From NCBI GenBank assembly GCA_030834125.1, contig JAURFW010000010.1:1-64000 (forward strand): 64,000 nucleotides of DNA, read 5' to 3'. Numbering within the stretch: the first letter of the stretch is position 1; each line of letters opens with the position of its first letter. This DNA is from Bacteroidota bacterium. Lineage in GTDB: Bacteria > Bacteroidota > Bacteroidia > NS11-12g > UBA955. The notes under the pieces were generated by a model. The model was not told the origin of the DNA. It worked only from the letters and a program-made list of their open reading frames with translations, and searched no databases. The position numbers and the translations under genes were made by a program. This document shows, in pieces, positions 28,550 through 37,367 of the stretch.

Positions 28550-29471
28550 GAACTTCTAGAACTTTTTGTTTATCTGTTTTTAATTGTTCCTTGAGTTGAT
28601 CCAATGAACCAAACTTGATTTCTTCTCTTAAGAAACCCGTAAGTTCAATTTGAATGGTTTGATCATATAAATCAATATTTACTCCAATTAAATGGCTTTC
28701 AATAGTTAGGTTTGAGCCTTCGACTGTAGGTCGATATCCAATATTAATCATACTCGGATATGAATGCCCATTTACACTGGTATACCCAAAATAGGCACCT
28801 GTTTTTGGGATTAATTTATCTTTCTCTGTAACCGAAATATTCGCCGTTGGGAATCCTAACTTTCTTCCATTTTTATTCCCATGTATCACCTTTCCCGTTA
28901 TTGGGTAGTGGTAGCCCAACAGATCATTAGCCTTGTCTATATCACCGATTTTCAGATATTTACGAATTTGTGTTGAGGAAATAGCAATTTCATCGATTTC
29001 TTTAGCCTCAATTTCCGCTACTTGGAATTGATGATTTAATGATAATTTAAGTAATTCTTTGAATCCCCCAGCACGATTTTTACCAAATCTGTGGTCATAT
29101 CCAACAAGAATAAATTTAGTATTAAGTTTATCAACAAGGATTTGCGTAACAAATTGTTCTGGCGATAATTGTGAGATTTCCATTGTAAACTCTAGAACTA
29201 ATACAAAATTAACACCAATATTAAGTATATGATTAGCTTTTTCCTCAATACTATTAATCAATTCAATTTTATCTGTATGTGTTTTTACAACACTGCGCGG
29301 GTGAGGATGAAAAGTTAAGAGTACACTGGGTAGGTCTAAGGACTTTGCTTTATTTACTAAAGATTGTAATACCTTTTGATGTCCTTTATGAACCCCATCA
29401 AATGTTCCTTGTGAAAGAACACAAGCGTCTATGTTTGGAAGTTGGTCGAAACCAAAATAAAGGCCACTCAT
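28542..29471 (-). CDS. ribF: Bifunctional riboflavin kinase/FAD synthetase
   Basis: A 309-residue cytoplasmic enzyme that converts riboflavin to FMN and then FAD. The N-terminal nucleotidyltransferase domain carries SQGTFDGVHKGHQKVL (about residues 20-35), with VGYDHRFGKNRAGG and ISSTQIRKYL further on. The C-terminal flavokinase domain starts near ITGKVIHGNKNGRKLGFPTANI, with SMINIGYRPTVEG after it. The length is typical. It diverges from porQ: the two start codons are 38 bases apart and their promoters overlap. The M23 peptidase gene overlaps its 3' end. Confidence 0.96.
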   Translation of the reverse strand: MSGLYFGFDQLPNIDACVLSQGTFDGVHKGHQKVLQSLVNKAKSLDLPSVLLTFHPHPRSVVKTHTDKIELINSIEEKANHILNIGVNFVLVLEFTMEISQLSPEQFVTQILVDKLNTKFILVGYDHRFGKNRAGGFKELLKLSLNHQFQVAEIEAKEIDEIAISSTQIRKYLKIGDIDKANDLLGYHYPITGKVIHGNKNGRKLGFPTANISVTEKDKLIPKTGAYFGYTSVNGHSYPSMINIGYRPTVEGSNLTIESHLIGVNIDLYDQTIQIELTGFLREEIKFGSLDQLKEQLKTDKQKVLEVLV

Positions 29472-29478
29472 TCAGGTG

Positions 29479-29509
29479 CAAAGTTCGGAATAAACCATAT
29501 TTTTGCAAA
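29479..29509 (-). promoter_or_regulatory. Promoter of ribF, overlapping the porQ promoter
   Basis: On the minus strand, TTTG (29509-29506), a 19-base spacer and GAACTTTG (29486-29479) resemble the -33/-7 pair. The -7 lacks the leading TA, but the same GAnCTTTG form stands before two other genes here. It ends 7 bases before the ribF ATG. Confidence 0.45.
29498..29505 (+). promoter_or_regulatory. Putative -7 element (TATTTTTG) of porQ
   Basis: TATTTTTG ends exactly 4 bases before the GTG start of porQ at 29510, so a leaderless mRNA is predicted. It lies between the -33 and -7 of the divergent ribF promoter, so the two polymerases would compete. Confidence 0.55.
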
Positions 29510-30541
29510 GTGACCCGTCGGAAATACTTATTGTTTTTTCTAATATCATTATCACTTCGTGGATATTCGCAGAGTGGTGGATCCGGAATATTCCAAATTT
29601 TACAGGTTCCAGCGCACTCACGGCCAATGGTTTGGGGTAATTCATTATTGGCATTACCAGAAAGTCAAAGCGATGTATTGTATACGGTCAATAATCCTGG
29701 TTTGTTGAATTCTAAAATTACTGGCCAATATGCAGCAACATATGGATCTGTTTTACCTGGAATAAAACTTGGCGCTGCTGGGTATTCAATGTCAAAAGGG
29801 AAGCATAATTTCTCGATTACCGGAGTTTATATAGATTACGGTACTATGGAACGTTTAGATGCAGGTGGAAATTATGAGGGTCAGATGATTGCAAATGAAA
29901 TGGCTTTTAGAATAGGTCATTCATTTAATTGGAAGGGATTGCAAATTGGCTCACAATTAGGATACACTTATGCGGTTCTTGGTCCATATGTGTCGAATGG
30001 GGCATTTATAAATGTTGGGTTTCAGTATTCTAAAACAGATACTGGAATTCAGATAGGAGGAGTAATAAAGAATTTAGGATATCAGGTAGCAGAATTTAAA
30101 AATGCCGAAAGAGAGTCTCTGCCATTTGAAATTCAGCTTGGAGCTTCTTATAAACCTTTACATATGCCATTTAGGTTTCACGTAGCACTGCATTCATTAC
30201 AAAGATGGGACTTGACATATGATCAATATTTAGAATCTAATCAAGTAGATTTAAATGGGAATACAAAGTATAACCCGTCAGCTACTTTTATAGAAAAAGC
30301 ATTTCGACATGTTAATTTCGGAGGTGAATTAATACTCGGTAAACACATGAGTGTATTATTGGGATATAATTACCAAAGAAGAAAAGAAATGGCACCTAGC
30401 ATTAAGCCGGGGTTATCAGGAATGGGTTGGGGTATTCGAATGAAATTGTGGAGATATCATCTTACATACAGTAGCGTTGCATATTTTCCGGGTCAGAATT
30501 CAAATACATTAAGTTTATCTTTAATACCACAATTCTTTTAA
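29510..30541 (+). CDS. porQ: T9SS attachment-complex outer-membrane protein PorQ
   Basis: A 343-residue outer-membrane beta-barrel of the type IX secretion system; in P. gingivalis it joins PorU, PorV and PorZ in the complex that cleaves and attaches cargo. The start GTG at 29510 gives MTRRKYLLFFLISLSLRGYS, a clean signal peptide; an in-frame ATG at 29279 would lie inside ribF and upstream of the promoter. FQILQVPAHSRPMVWGNSLLALPE is the recognisable N-terminal region of PorQ, and the rest alternates strand by strand to LSLSLIPQFF with terminal Phe. Its TAA overlaps the cmk ATG (TAATG). Confidence 0.88.
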   Translation: MTRRKYLLFFLISLSLRGYSQSGGSGIFQILQVPAHSRPMVWGNSLLALPESQSDVLYTVNNPGLLNSKITGQYAATYGSVLPGIKLGAAGYSMSKGKHNFSITGVYIDYGTMERLDAGGNYEGQMIANEMAFRIGHSFNWKGLQIGSQLGYTYAVLGPYVSNGAFINVGFQYSKTDTGIQIGGVIKNLGYQVAEFKNAERESLPFEIQLGASYKPLHMPFRFHVALHSLQRWDLTYDQYLESNQVDLNGNTKYNPSATFIEKAFRHVNFGGELILGKHMSVLLGYNYQRRKEMAPSIKPGLSGMGWGIRMKLWRYHLTYSSVAYFPGQNSNTLSLSLIPQFF

Positions 30542-31230
30542 TGAATCAGAAAAAAATAAATATTGCAATTGACGGTTACAGCAGTTGCGGCAAAGGAACA
30601 CTAGCAAAACAACTCGCTAAATTTCTTGGATATAAATTTATCGATTCTGGATCTATGTATAGAGCAGTAACACTTTACTGTATCAAAAAAGAAATTGATC
30701 TTAGAGATGAAAATTTAGTTTCGATTGCATTAAAGAATATGACGATTGGCTTTGAGTTTAATACTCAAACGGAACGTTTCGAGGTAACGCTTAATGGTAA
30801 AAATGTAGAGTCAGAAATTCGAGAAATGAAGGTAGCTTCTAGAGTAAGTGAAATTGCTGCCCAATCGGAGGTTCGTAAATATTTAGTTTCAATGCAGCAA
30901 AAAATAGGTAAGGATAAAGGGGTAGTAATGGATGGTCGTGATATTGGAACAGTTGTTTTTCCAGGGGCTGAGTTGAAAATCTTCATGACCGCAAGTGTTG
31001 AAGTGCGTTCAGAAAGACGTTTCAATGAATTAATAAGCGATGGGAAAGAAGTTACCCTATCTGAAGTAATGGCTAACTTAATAGATAGAGATAGAATTGA
31101 TTCAAACAGAGATGATAGTCCACTGAGAATGACAGAGGATTATAAAGTTCTTGACAACACCAAATTGAGTAGATCGGAGCAACTAGAAATTGCAAAAAGT
31201 TGGGCGTTACACTATATCAACCAAAACTAA
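30541..31230 (+). CDS. cmk: (d)CMP kinase
   Basis: A 229-residue cytoplasmic kinase that phosphorylates CMP and dCMP with ATP. The P-loop is DGYSSCGKGT (residues 11-20), with a Cys where many homologues have Ala. FIDSGSMYRAVTLY is the CMP-binding start of the NMP-binding region, and MDGRDIGTVVFPGAELKIFMTAS the following core. RDRIDSNRDDSPL is the lid. It is coupled to porQ by a TAATG overlap; porQ next to cmk is a common order in Bacteroidota. Confidence 0.96.
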   Translation: MNQKKINIAIDGYSSCGKGTLAKQLAKFLGYKFIDSGSMYRAVTLYCIKKEIDLRDENLVSIALKNMTIGFEFNTQTERFEVTLNGKNVESEIREMKVASRVSEIAAQSEVRKYLVSMQQKIGKDKGVVMDGRDIGTVVFPGAELKIFMTASVEVRSERRFNELISDGKEVTLSEVMANLIDRDRIDSNRDDSPLRMTEDYKVLDNTKLSRSEQLEIAKSWALHYINQN

Positions 31231-31235
31231 ATGCC

Positions 31236-31243
31236 TAATTTTG
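31236..31243 (+). promoter_or_regulatory. Putative -7 element (TAATTTTG) of tpiA
   Basis: TAATTTTG matches TAnnTTTG and ends 7 bases before the tpiA ATG. No TTG is found 20 bases upstream. Confidence 0.45.
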
Positions 31244-31250
31244 TAAAGTA

Positions 31251-32015
31251 ATGAGAAAAAAAATTGTTGCAGGTAATTGGAAAATGAATAATGACTTAAT
31301 TGAGAGTCAATCATTAATAACGGAGGTTAGAGGAATTATACGTGACGAACTTAGATTAGACAATGTAGATGTAATACTGTTTCCGACATACTTTGCATTG
31401 CCATCGTGTATTCGCTTACTAGAGGGAACTGGCGTTTATTCTGGCGCGCAAAATTGCCATCAAGAAAAGTCAGGAGCATTTACTGGTGAGGTTTCTGCAT
31501 CAATGGTTAAAGCTTTAGGAGCATCTCATGTAATAATAGGGCACAGTGAAAGGAGACAATATTTCGGAGAGAATAATATAATTTGTAACGCAAAAATAAA
31601 GGCTGGGCTGGAGCAAGAACTAACAATTTTATATTGTATTGGTGAAACGTTAGAAGAGAGAGAATCAAATACTCATTTAGATATTTTGAAATCACAACTT
31701 ATTGAAGGATTGAATGAGATTAATGCACAACAATTAAATAACTTGGTGATTGCTTATGAACCAGTTTGGGCAATTGGAACTGGTAAGACGGCAAGCGCAC
31801 AACAAGCTCAAGAGATACATGCTTTTTTGCGTAAGGAAATAACCACAAAATATGGTGAGGCAGTTGCTCAAAGGTTGCGCATTTTATATGGTGGAAGTGT
31901 TAAACCAGATAATGCTAAAGAATTGTTTTCTCAAGTCGATATTGATGGCGGTCTAATTGGTGGTGCTAGTTTGAAAGCTCGGGATTTTGCCGAAATCGTA
32001 AGAGCGGCTCAGTAA
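31251..32015 (+). CDS. tpiA: Triosephosphate isomerase
   Basis: A 254-residue glycolytic enzyme that interconverts dihydroxyacetone phosphate and glyceraldehyde 3-phosphate. The active-site residues are all visible: Asn9 and Lys11 (GNWKMN), His98 (IIGHSERR), Glu170 (YEPVWAIGTGKTAS), and the phosphate-binding LYGGSVKPDN and GGLIGGASL loops. Length is normal. It lies 20 bases after cmk with its own candidate -7 element. The unknown giant exported gene follows 88 bases downstream. Confidence 0.97.
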   Translation: MRKKIVAGNWKMNNDLIESQSLITEVRGIIRDELRLDNVDVILFPTYFALPSCIRLLEGTGVYSGAQNCHQEKSGAFTGEVSASMVKALGASHVIIGHSERRQYFGENNIICNAKIKAGLEQELTILYCIGETLEERESNTHLDILKSQLIEGLNEINAQQLNNLVIAYEPVWAIGTGKTASAQQAQEIHAFLRKEITTKYGEAVAQRLRILYGGSVKPDNAKELFSQVDIDGGLIGGASLKARDFAEIVRAAQ

Positions 32016-32075
32016 TTAAAACTTAACTTTTTTTATTTTTATCGGTAATTCAATGAATTACCCACTTCTCCGTTT

Positions 32076-32083
32076 TACATTTG
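32076..32083 (+). promoter_or_regulatory. Putative -7 element (TACATTTG) of the giant exported-protein gene
   Basis: TACATTTG fits TAnnTTTG. It lies downstream of an in-frame ATG at 32053 and 20 bases before the TTG at 32104, so it supports the later start. Confidence 0.4.
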
Positions 32084-32103
32084 AGTATTCTATTCAAATT
32101 AAA

Positions 32104-35100
32104 TTGAAGAAGTTTATTTTATTATTCGGATTAATTAGTTTTCAAACATTGTTATTAGGACAGTGGTTTAGTGGATTTAGTAATGATCCAAAAAAATTCA
32201 TTGTACAATTAGAGAATCGATACAAAGGGCTTTCTGCTGAGGCAGTTGCAGATTTTACAGAATTTAAAAACAATTGGAATACTGGTTTATTCTCCCCAGA
32301 CCAACAGCGTTATCTTATTGAAATTTCGCAAAAAATGCGTGAGAATGATTATGCGATGGATCCAATTTTTAGATTATTCTACAGAGATTACACTAAAAGT
32401 TTAACGTATGAGGGGAATAAAGATTTAGTTAACCAATGGCGTGAAATTGCGAATCAAATGGTAGGTGGAAATCCTGTGAGGTTTCAAGAATTTCTTGAGT
32501 TTACTGATTTATTACTATACAATCATGCTCTTTTTTCAAATAGTTTAAAACGATGGGAATTTGATAGTACTGCGGAATTTAAATTAGGTATGCAAGGTGG
32601 TCGGTTTTATGCTGATTTTTCAAATATTATTCTTTCAGGAAAAGCCCAATACGATACTGTAATTCTGGAAACTAAGGGAAGGTATTATGCACATGAGAAA
32701 ATTTGGGATGGTGAATTTGGAAAGGTGTTTTTGCGAAATACAGACCCTAAGGATTCAGCATTTGTAACTTTTGACGAATTCCAACTTAAACTACAATCCC
32801 ATCAAATTATTGTTGATTCAGCATTTCTTCATTATCCAAGATTTGCTGAAAAACCGATTTCTGGTAGTTTCCATGATAAATTGGTAGATTATCTTGATTC
32901 TTTAACCCCATTAACCCAGCCTAAATTTCCAAGGTTTAACTCATTTGATAATAATATTCCTTTAAACAATATACTCGGCCCTAATTCTAAATGTGTGGGT
33001 GGACTTGGTTTTAAAGGGTTAGTTTTTAATACTTCAACGGTAGATAGTAAGGAGTCAATTGCCACAATACCATACGATGGAAAGGATAAAGTGGTTATCA
33101 AGAATCGAGGTTTTGTTATATACAAGGGTCTAGTTAATGGAGAGAAATGTGCATTTCAAGTAGAATTAGACTCAGGGAAATATTTAAAGCATCCCTCAGT
33201 TAATTTGTCATTTAATTATGAGAAAAATACACTCTTTATAAATAAAGGTGATGATGGCTTGATGAGAGGTGTATTTAGGGATGAATATCATAATATGGAC
33301 ATCGATGTTCAATCTGTTCGTTGGAAATTGGATGAGCCTTTTATGGATTTTGATAACCTAAATGATGAAAAGCCTGCATTTTTTACGTCTAAATCCTATT
33401 TTAGAAAGCAATTATATGATGATGTCCGTGGTGTTTTAGCAAGTAATCCAATTGATCTGGTATATACTTATTATACCCGTATCCCTAATGACGAATTACT
33501 AAATAATTTATATCGACAGCTTCAGGGACTTTCTGAAAAAACCCCTGTAGACCGATCAAAATACGATCCGATAGCTGAAGCTTATTCTAAGCGTAAATCA
33601 GAACTGGAACGAATTTATATAACGGAAGGCCGCAAGGAATTTACAATAGAGGAGCTTTGTGAATATTACAAGTGCCAACCAAGGTATCTAGAACATATGT
33701 TCATTGATTTGCACGACGATGGATATGTTGAATTTGATTTTAAAAATGGCAAAGTTAAGGTATTGGATAAGCTAACAGCCCATTACTTTATGTCCAGAAA
33801 ATTCCGTGATTATGACGTTATTAAATTAGGTTCCATTATAAGTGCAAAACCCAATGGGACATTGAATTTAAAATCAAATGAACTTCAATTAGAAGGGGTT
33901 GCACCTTTCCACTTCTCAGATTCTCAAAATGTCTATGTAGTGCCATTCGATCAGAAAGTACTTGTAACAAACGATCGCGGACTTCATTTTGGTGGTAGAG
34001 TGAGAGCGGGAAGATTCGATTTCTTTGGAAAGAATTTCAATTTTGATTACAGTAAATTCCAGATTGAATTTGAGGTGATTGATTCGATGAAGATGTATTT
34101 TCCTGAAGAAAAAACTGGTCGTCTGGTACCGATAAAATCGGTATTTAGAAATATTGGTGGAACTTTATTTATTGATAAGCCCAATAACAAATCTGGAAAT
34201 AAGCATTACCCGGAATATCCAATATTCACATCCAACAGAGGGGGAGACATTTTATATGATAAACCGAGTATACACGGAGGGCAATATATTGCCGATAGGT
34301 TTAAGTTTACTGTAGATCCATTTACAATTGATTCTTTAGATGATTTCACCATTGATGGTTTGACATTTGATGGTACTTTTTACTCGGCAGATATTTTTCC
34401 TGTTTTTAGGCATTATGTATATATACAACCAGATTACTCACTCGGTTTTGTGAAACCAACTCCAGCTGGAGGTTTGCCAATGTATAAAGGTAAAGGAAAT
34501 GGAGATATGACTTTGAATTTAAGTGAGGTAGGATTTTATGGGGAAACAGGTAAAATCGATTATGAAACCAGTGAAACCCGATTTACTCGGATCCTTATGT
34601 TGCCAGAGAAAACCTTAGGACCTGTAAATTCATATGATTTAAAAGCCAATTCCAAATATGCGAAAGTATTAGTGAATGATGCACGTTTAGATTGGATTCC
34701 GTATAATGATAAATTTAAGATTACAACACAAAAATACCCAATGGCAACCTTTGTGGATCAACTTAGTTTTAGAGGAACGACAACTCAATCTCCTTCAAAA
34801 ATTATAGGCGATGGTGAGTTAAGTTGGGACTTAGCAAAGTTTAGAAGTAAAGAAATGTTACTTAAGCCTAGAAAGGCCACTGCTAGTAAGAGTAGTTTAG
34901 ATATCTATACATTAGATACAAGTAAAATGGCATTTTCAACAGATAATATTACTGCTGATTTAGATTTTAAAACTCGAATAGGAAAGTTCAATACGAATGA
35001 TGTAGGTCAACTAACTTACTTCCCATTTAATAGTTATCAAACTAATTTGAGCAATTACGTTTGGAAAATGAATGACAAAACAATTGCGGCTACAATTGGA

Positions 35101-36639
35101 TCAAGTATGGGAGGTATTACTCCGGATTGGATGAGTATAAATAACGAACAGGATAGTCTAAATTTCATTGGTAAAAAGGGTTTATATGATATGAAGGATT
35201 ACACCTTAAAAGTATCAGAAATACCTTACATTGATATTGCAGACTCCCGATTATATACTAAAGATGGAATTGCAATGATTCGTGAAAACGCTAACATGGA
35301 TACTCTCAAATCTTGTAAATGGATAGCAAATCGCAATGATTCATTTCATACAATTACCGAGTCGGTGGTAAAAGTGTTAGGGAAATACCAAGTTTGGAGT
35401 CAAGGTAAGGTAAACTATGTAACTAGAACAGGCAAGAAACAAGAAGTATTCTTAGATGCTATTGGTGTTGATATGGATCATCATTTAGCGGGAGAAGGTA
35501 AGATTGATGAAAGGCAGGGGTTTACACTAGATACAAAAATTGGTTACCGCGGAGAAGTTTCTTTAACATCTGTAAAACGCGGATTGGACTTCCAAGGATA
35601 TGTTATTGCTAATCATACTTTTGGAGAAAAAGTTGATTCTAAGTGGGCAAGATTTAACCAAGAAGTAAATCCTCAAGATGTTATTATAGAGATGAAACCT
35701 CCAAAAGCAGTAAATGGTCAAAACCTTTTTGTTGGATTAGCAGCTGCCAATGATTCATCTCACGTATATGCAGTGCTTTTTGGAGGTAAACGTCGTTTAA
35801 GTGATAACGAAATTACCTATGATACCGGTGTTTTCTATTGGGATGCTGACAAAAACAGTTTTTTTGCTGGGGATGTTGAAAGATTGCGAAATGGGAAGGC
35901 CTATGGTAATTTTATTCAATTTAATGAATCCAATCATGAGATACATGCAGAGGGTGAAATGGAGTTTGGCGTAGTATCAAAAAATGTAGACTTCCGAACT
36001 GCTGGGACTGCCGATTTGAAAAAAGGAGATTCAGCATTCCAATTTCAATTAGCCATGTTGTTAAACTTTCCATTACATGATAATTTTAAAAAGAGAATGG
36101 TAGAAATGTTTCTTGGTGAAGAAGAAGGTAATGAAACAGTAAATACATTATTCAATATTAACGCTTTGAGTTGCATGATCAAAGATGATAAAACAAGAGA
36201 GAAACTTGTAGGTGGGCTAGAAACTACCAATAGGATTAAATCAGGAGGTAGTTTGCTTGGATCTAAAGACGAGCGTGATGTGAATTTTATTATTTCTGGT
36301 GTAGATCTGAAGTGGGATTATAAGGCAAGAGGAATGTATGGAGAAAGTGGATCACAGTTAATTTCAATGTGTGGTACACCTATAAATAAAAGTATCACGA
36401 CCACCATGTATCTAGAAGCAAGAAGGGGATCGCAAAGGATGCACTTTTATATCAGCGATGGGTCAAATATGGTTTATTTCTATGTAACGCCCTACAATGT
36501 ATCTATTTTTACCAATGATCCGGAGCTTACGAAAATTATGTCTGAAACAAACAACAAAGTAAAAGTAGATAATTGGAGTGTTTCATTAAGTTCAGAAAGA
36601 AGACTTGAACAATTCTTAAGAAAAGTAGGACTTGATTAG
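32104..36639 (+). CDS. Large exported beta-rich protein of unknown function with a winged-helix-like insert
   Basis: I do not recognise this 1511-residue protein. From the TTG at 32104 it begins MKKFILLFGLISFQTLLLGQ, a clean signal peptide; an in-frame ATG at 32053 would add 17 residues and precede the candidate promoter. Residues ~20-130 are helical (YKGLSAEAVADF, NWNTGLFSPDQQ). Residues ~505-555 resemble a winged helix: helices around FTIEELCEYY and RYLEHMFIDLHDDGYVEF, then a hairpin. Most of the rest is repeated short strands with Gly turns, like the OstA/AsmA-type beta-groove proteins (FRSKEMLLKPRK, NESNHEIHAEGEMEFGVVS). The C-terminus is soluble-looking and lacks a sorting domain or terminal aromatic. 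A periplasmic or outer-membrane-associated scaffold or lipid-handling role is only a guess. Confidence 0.75.
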   Translation: MKKFILLFGLISFQTLLLGQWFSGFSNDPKKFIVQLENRYKGLSAEAVADFTEFKNNWNTGLFSPDQQRYLIEISQKMRENDYAMDPIFRLFYRDYTKSLTYEGNKDLVNQWREIANQMVGGNPVRFQEFLEFTDLLLYNHALFSNSLKRWEFDSTAEFKLGMQGGRFYADFSNIILSGKAQYDTVILETKGRYYAHEKIWDGEFGKVFLRNTDPKDSAFVTFDEFQLKLQSHQIIVDSAFLHYPRFAEKPISGSFHDKLVDYLDSLTPLTQPKFPRFNSFDNNIPLNNILGPNSKCVGGLGFKGLVFNTSTVDSKESIATIPYDGKDKVVIKNRGFVIYKGLVNGEKCAFQVELDSGKYLKHPSVNLSFNYEKNTLFINKGDDGLMRGVFRDEYHNMDIDVQSVRWKLDEPFMDFDNLNDEKPAFFTSKSYFRKQLYDDVRGVLASNPIDLVYTYYTRIPNDELLNNLYRQLQGLSEKTPVDRSKYDPIAEAYSKRKSELERIYITEGRKEFTIEELCEYYKCQPRYLEHMFIDLHDDGYVEFDFKNGKVKVLDKLTAHYFMSRKFRDYDVIKLGSIISAKPNGTLNLKSNELQLEGVAPFHFSDSQNVYVVPFDQKVLVTNDRGLHFGGRVRAGRFDFFGKNFNFDYSKFQIEFEVIDSMKMYFPEEKTGRLVPIKSVFRNIGGTLFIDKPNNKSGNKHYPEYPIFTSNRGGDILYDKPSIHGGQYIADRFKFTVDPFTIDSLDDFTIDGLTFDGTFYSADIFPVFRHYVYIQPDYSLGFVKPTPAGGLPMYKGKGNGDMTLNLSEVGFYGETGKIDYETSETRFTRILMLPEKTLGPVNSYDLKANSKYAKVLVNDARLDWIPYNDKFKITTQKYPMATFVDQLSFRGTTTQSPSKIIGDGELSWDLAKFRSKEMLLKPRKATASKSSLDIYTLDTSKMAFSTDNITADLDFKTRIGKFNTNDVGQLTYFPFNSYQTNLSNYVWKMNDKTIAATIGSSMGGITPDWMSINNEQDSLNFIGKKGLYDMKDYTLKVSEIPYIDIADSRLYTKDGIAMIRENANMDTLKSCKWIANRNDSFHTITESVVKVLGKYQVWSQGKVNYVTRTGKKQEVFLDAIGVDMDHHLAGEGKIDERQGFTLDTKIGYRGEVSLTSVKRGLDFQGYVIANHTFGEKVDSKWARFNQEVNPQDVIIEMKPPKAVNGQNLFVGLAAANDSSHVYAVLFGGKRRLSDNEITYDTGVFYWDADKNSFFAGDVERLRNGKAYGNFIQFNESNHEIHAEGEMEFGVVSKNVDFRTAGTADLKKGDSAFQFQLAMLLNFPLHDNFKKRMVEMFLGEEEGNETVNTLFNINALSCMIKDDKTREKLVGGLETTNRIKSGGSLLGSKDERDVNFIISGVDLKWDYKARGMYGESGSQLISMCGTPINKSITTTMYLEARRGSQRMHFYISDGSNMVYFYVTPYNVSIFTNDPELTKIMSETNNKVKVDNWSVSLSSERRLEQFLRKVGLD

Positions 36640-37364
36640 GAATATTTAATATCCACTAAATAAAGACCATGAGCGGGAACGGAAATACCCGCTTCATTTC
36701 TAGAGTTTGAATCTATTATTTTTTGAAATTCATAAACTGTGAGTTTACCCGTACCAACTTCTAAACAAGTACCCACAATAGCACGAACCATATTTCTCAG
36801 GAATCGATTTGCTGTAATTTGGAATTGAATATTAGAATCGGATTTGATCCATTTTGCCTGAGTTACTGTGCATTTGTAATTTTTATTGGGTGGTTCACCT
36901 TTGCAAAATGAACCAAATTCCATTGTCCCTATGAGTAATTTACAAGCTTCATTCATTTTAACAATATCTAATTCCTGGGGAATTAACCAACTATAATTCA
37001 CAAGAAATGCATCTTTTTGTTGATGTATTTTATAGTGATAAGTGCGGGAAATTGCATTAAATCTAGAATGGAAATCTTCAGGCGCCCTATCAATGGAGTG
37101 TATCGCAATTTCTGCAGCTAAGATTTTATTTAATTTGTAAACTAAATCTGATGAATTAATAGATATTTCTGTGTCAAAATGGGCGCAGTAGTTTTTAGCA
37201 TGAACTCCAGTATCGGTCCTGCCGCAACCTACTAAATCAATTTTAGTTTGTAACAGGGTGTTCAAGGCTAATTCAATTTCACCTTGAATGGTTTTTGCGT
37301 TTGGCTGTTTTTGCCATCCACAGAACGGAGAGCCATTATAGCTTAGTATTACTTTATATTTCAA
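36636..37364 (-). CDS. truA: tRNA pseudouridine(38-40) synthase
   Basis: A 242-residue enzyme that makes pseudouridine at positions 38-40 of the tRNA anticodon stem-loop. LSYNGSPFCGWQKQPNAKTIQGEIE opens the fold, and the catalytic aspartate is Asp51 in GCGRTDTGVHA. Later motifs are FHSRFNAISRTYHYKI and ITANRFLRNMVRAIVG. The length is normal. It starts 3 bases after the thiolase stop and is probably co-transcribed. Its stop overlaps the stop of the convergent giant gene by 3 bases. Confidence 0.95.
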   Translation of the reverse strand: MKYKVILSYNGSPFCGWQKQPNAKTIQGEIELALNTLLQTKIDLVGCGRTDTGVHAKNYCAHFDTEISINSSDLVYKLNKILAAEIAIHSIDRAPEDFHSRFNAISRTYHYKIHQQKDAFLVNYSWLIPQELDIVKMNEACKLLIGTMEFGSFCKGEPPNKNYKCTVTQAKWIKSDSNIQFQITANRFLRNMVRAIVGTCLEVGTGKLTVYEFQKIIDSNSRNEAGISVPAHGLYLVDIKYS

Positions 37365-37367
37365 GGT

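Noticed and set aside
29279-29509. N-terminal extension of porQ starting at an in-frame ATG at 29279
   Set aside because: It runs antisense through ribF, lies upstream of the porQ promoter element and precedes a clean signal peptide at 29510.
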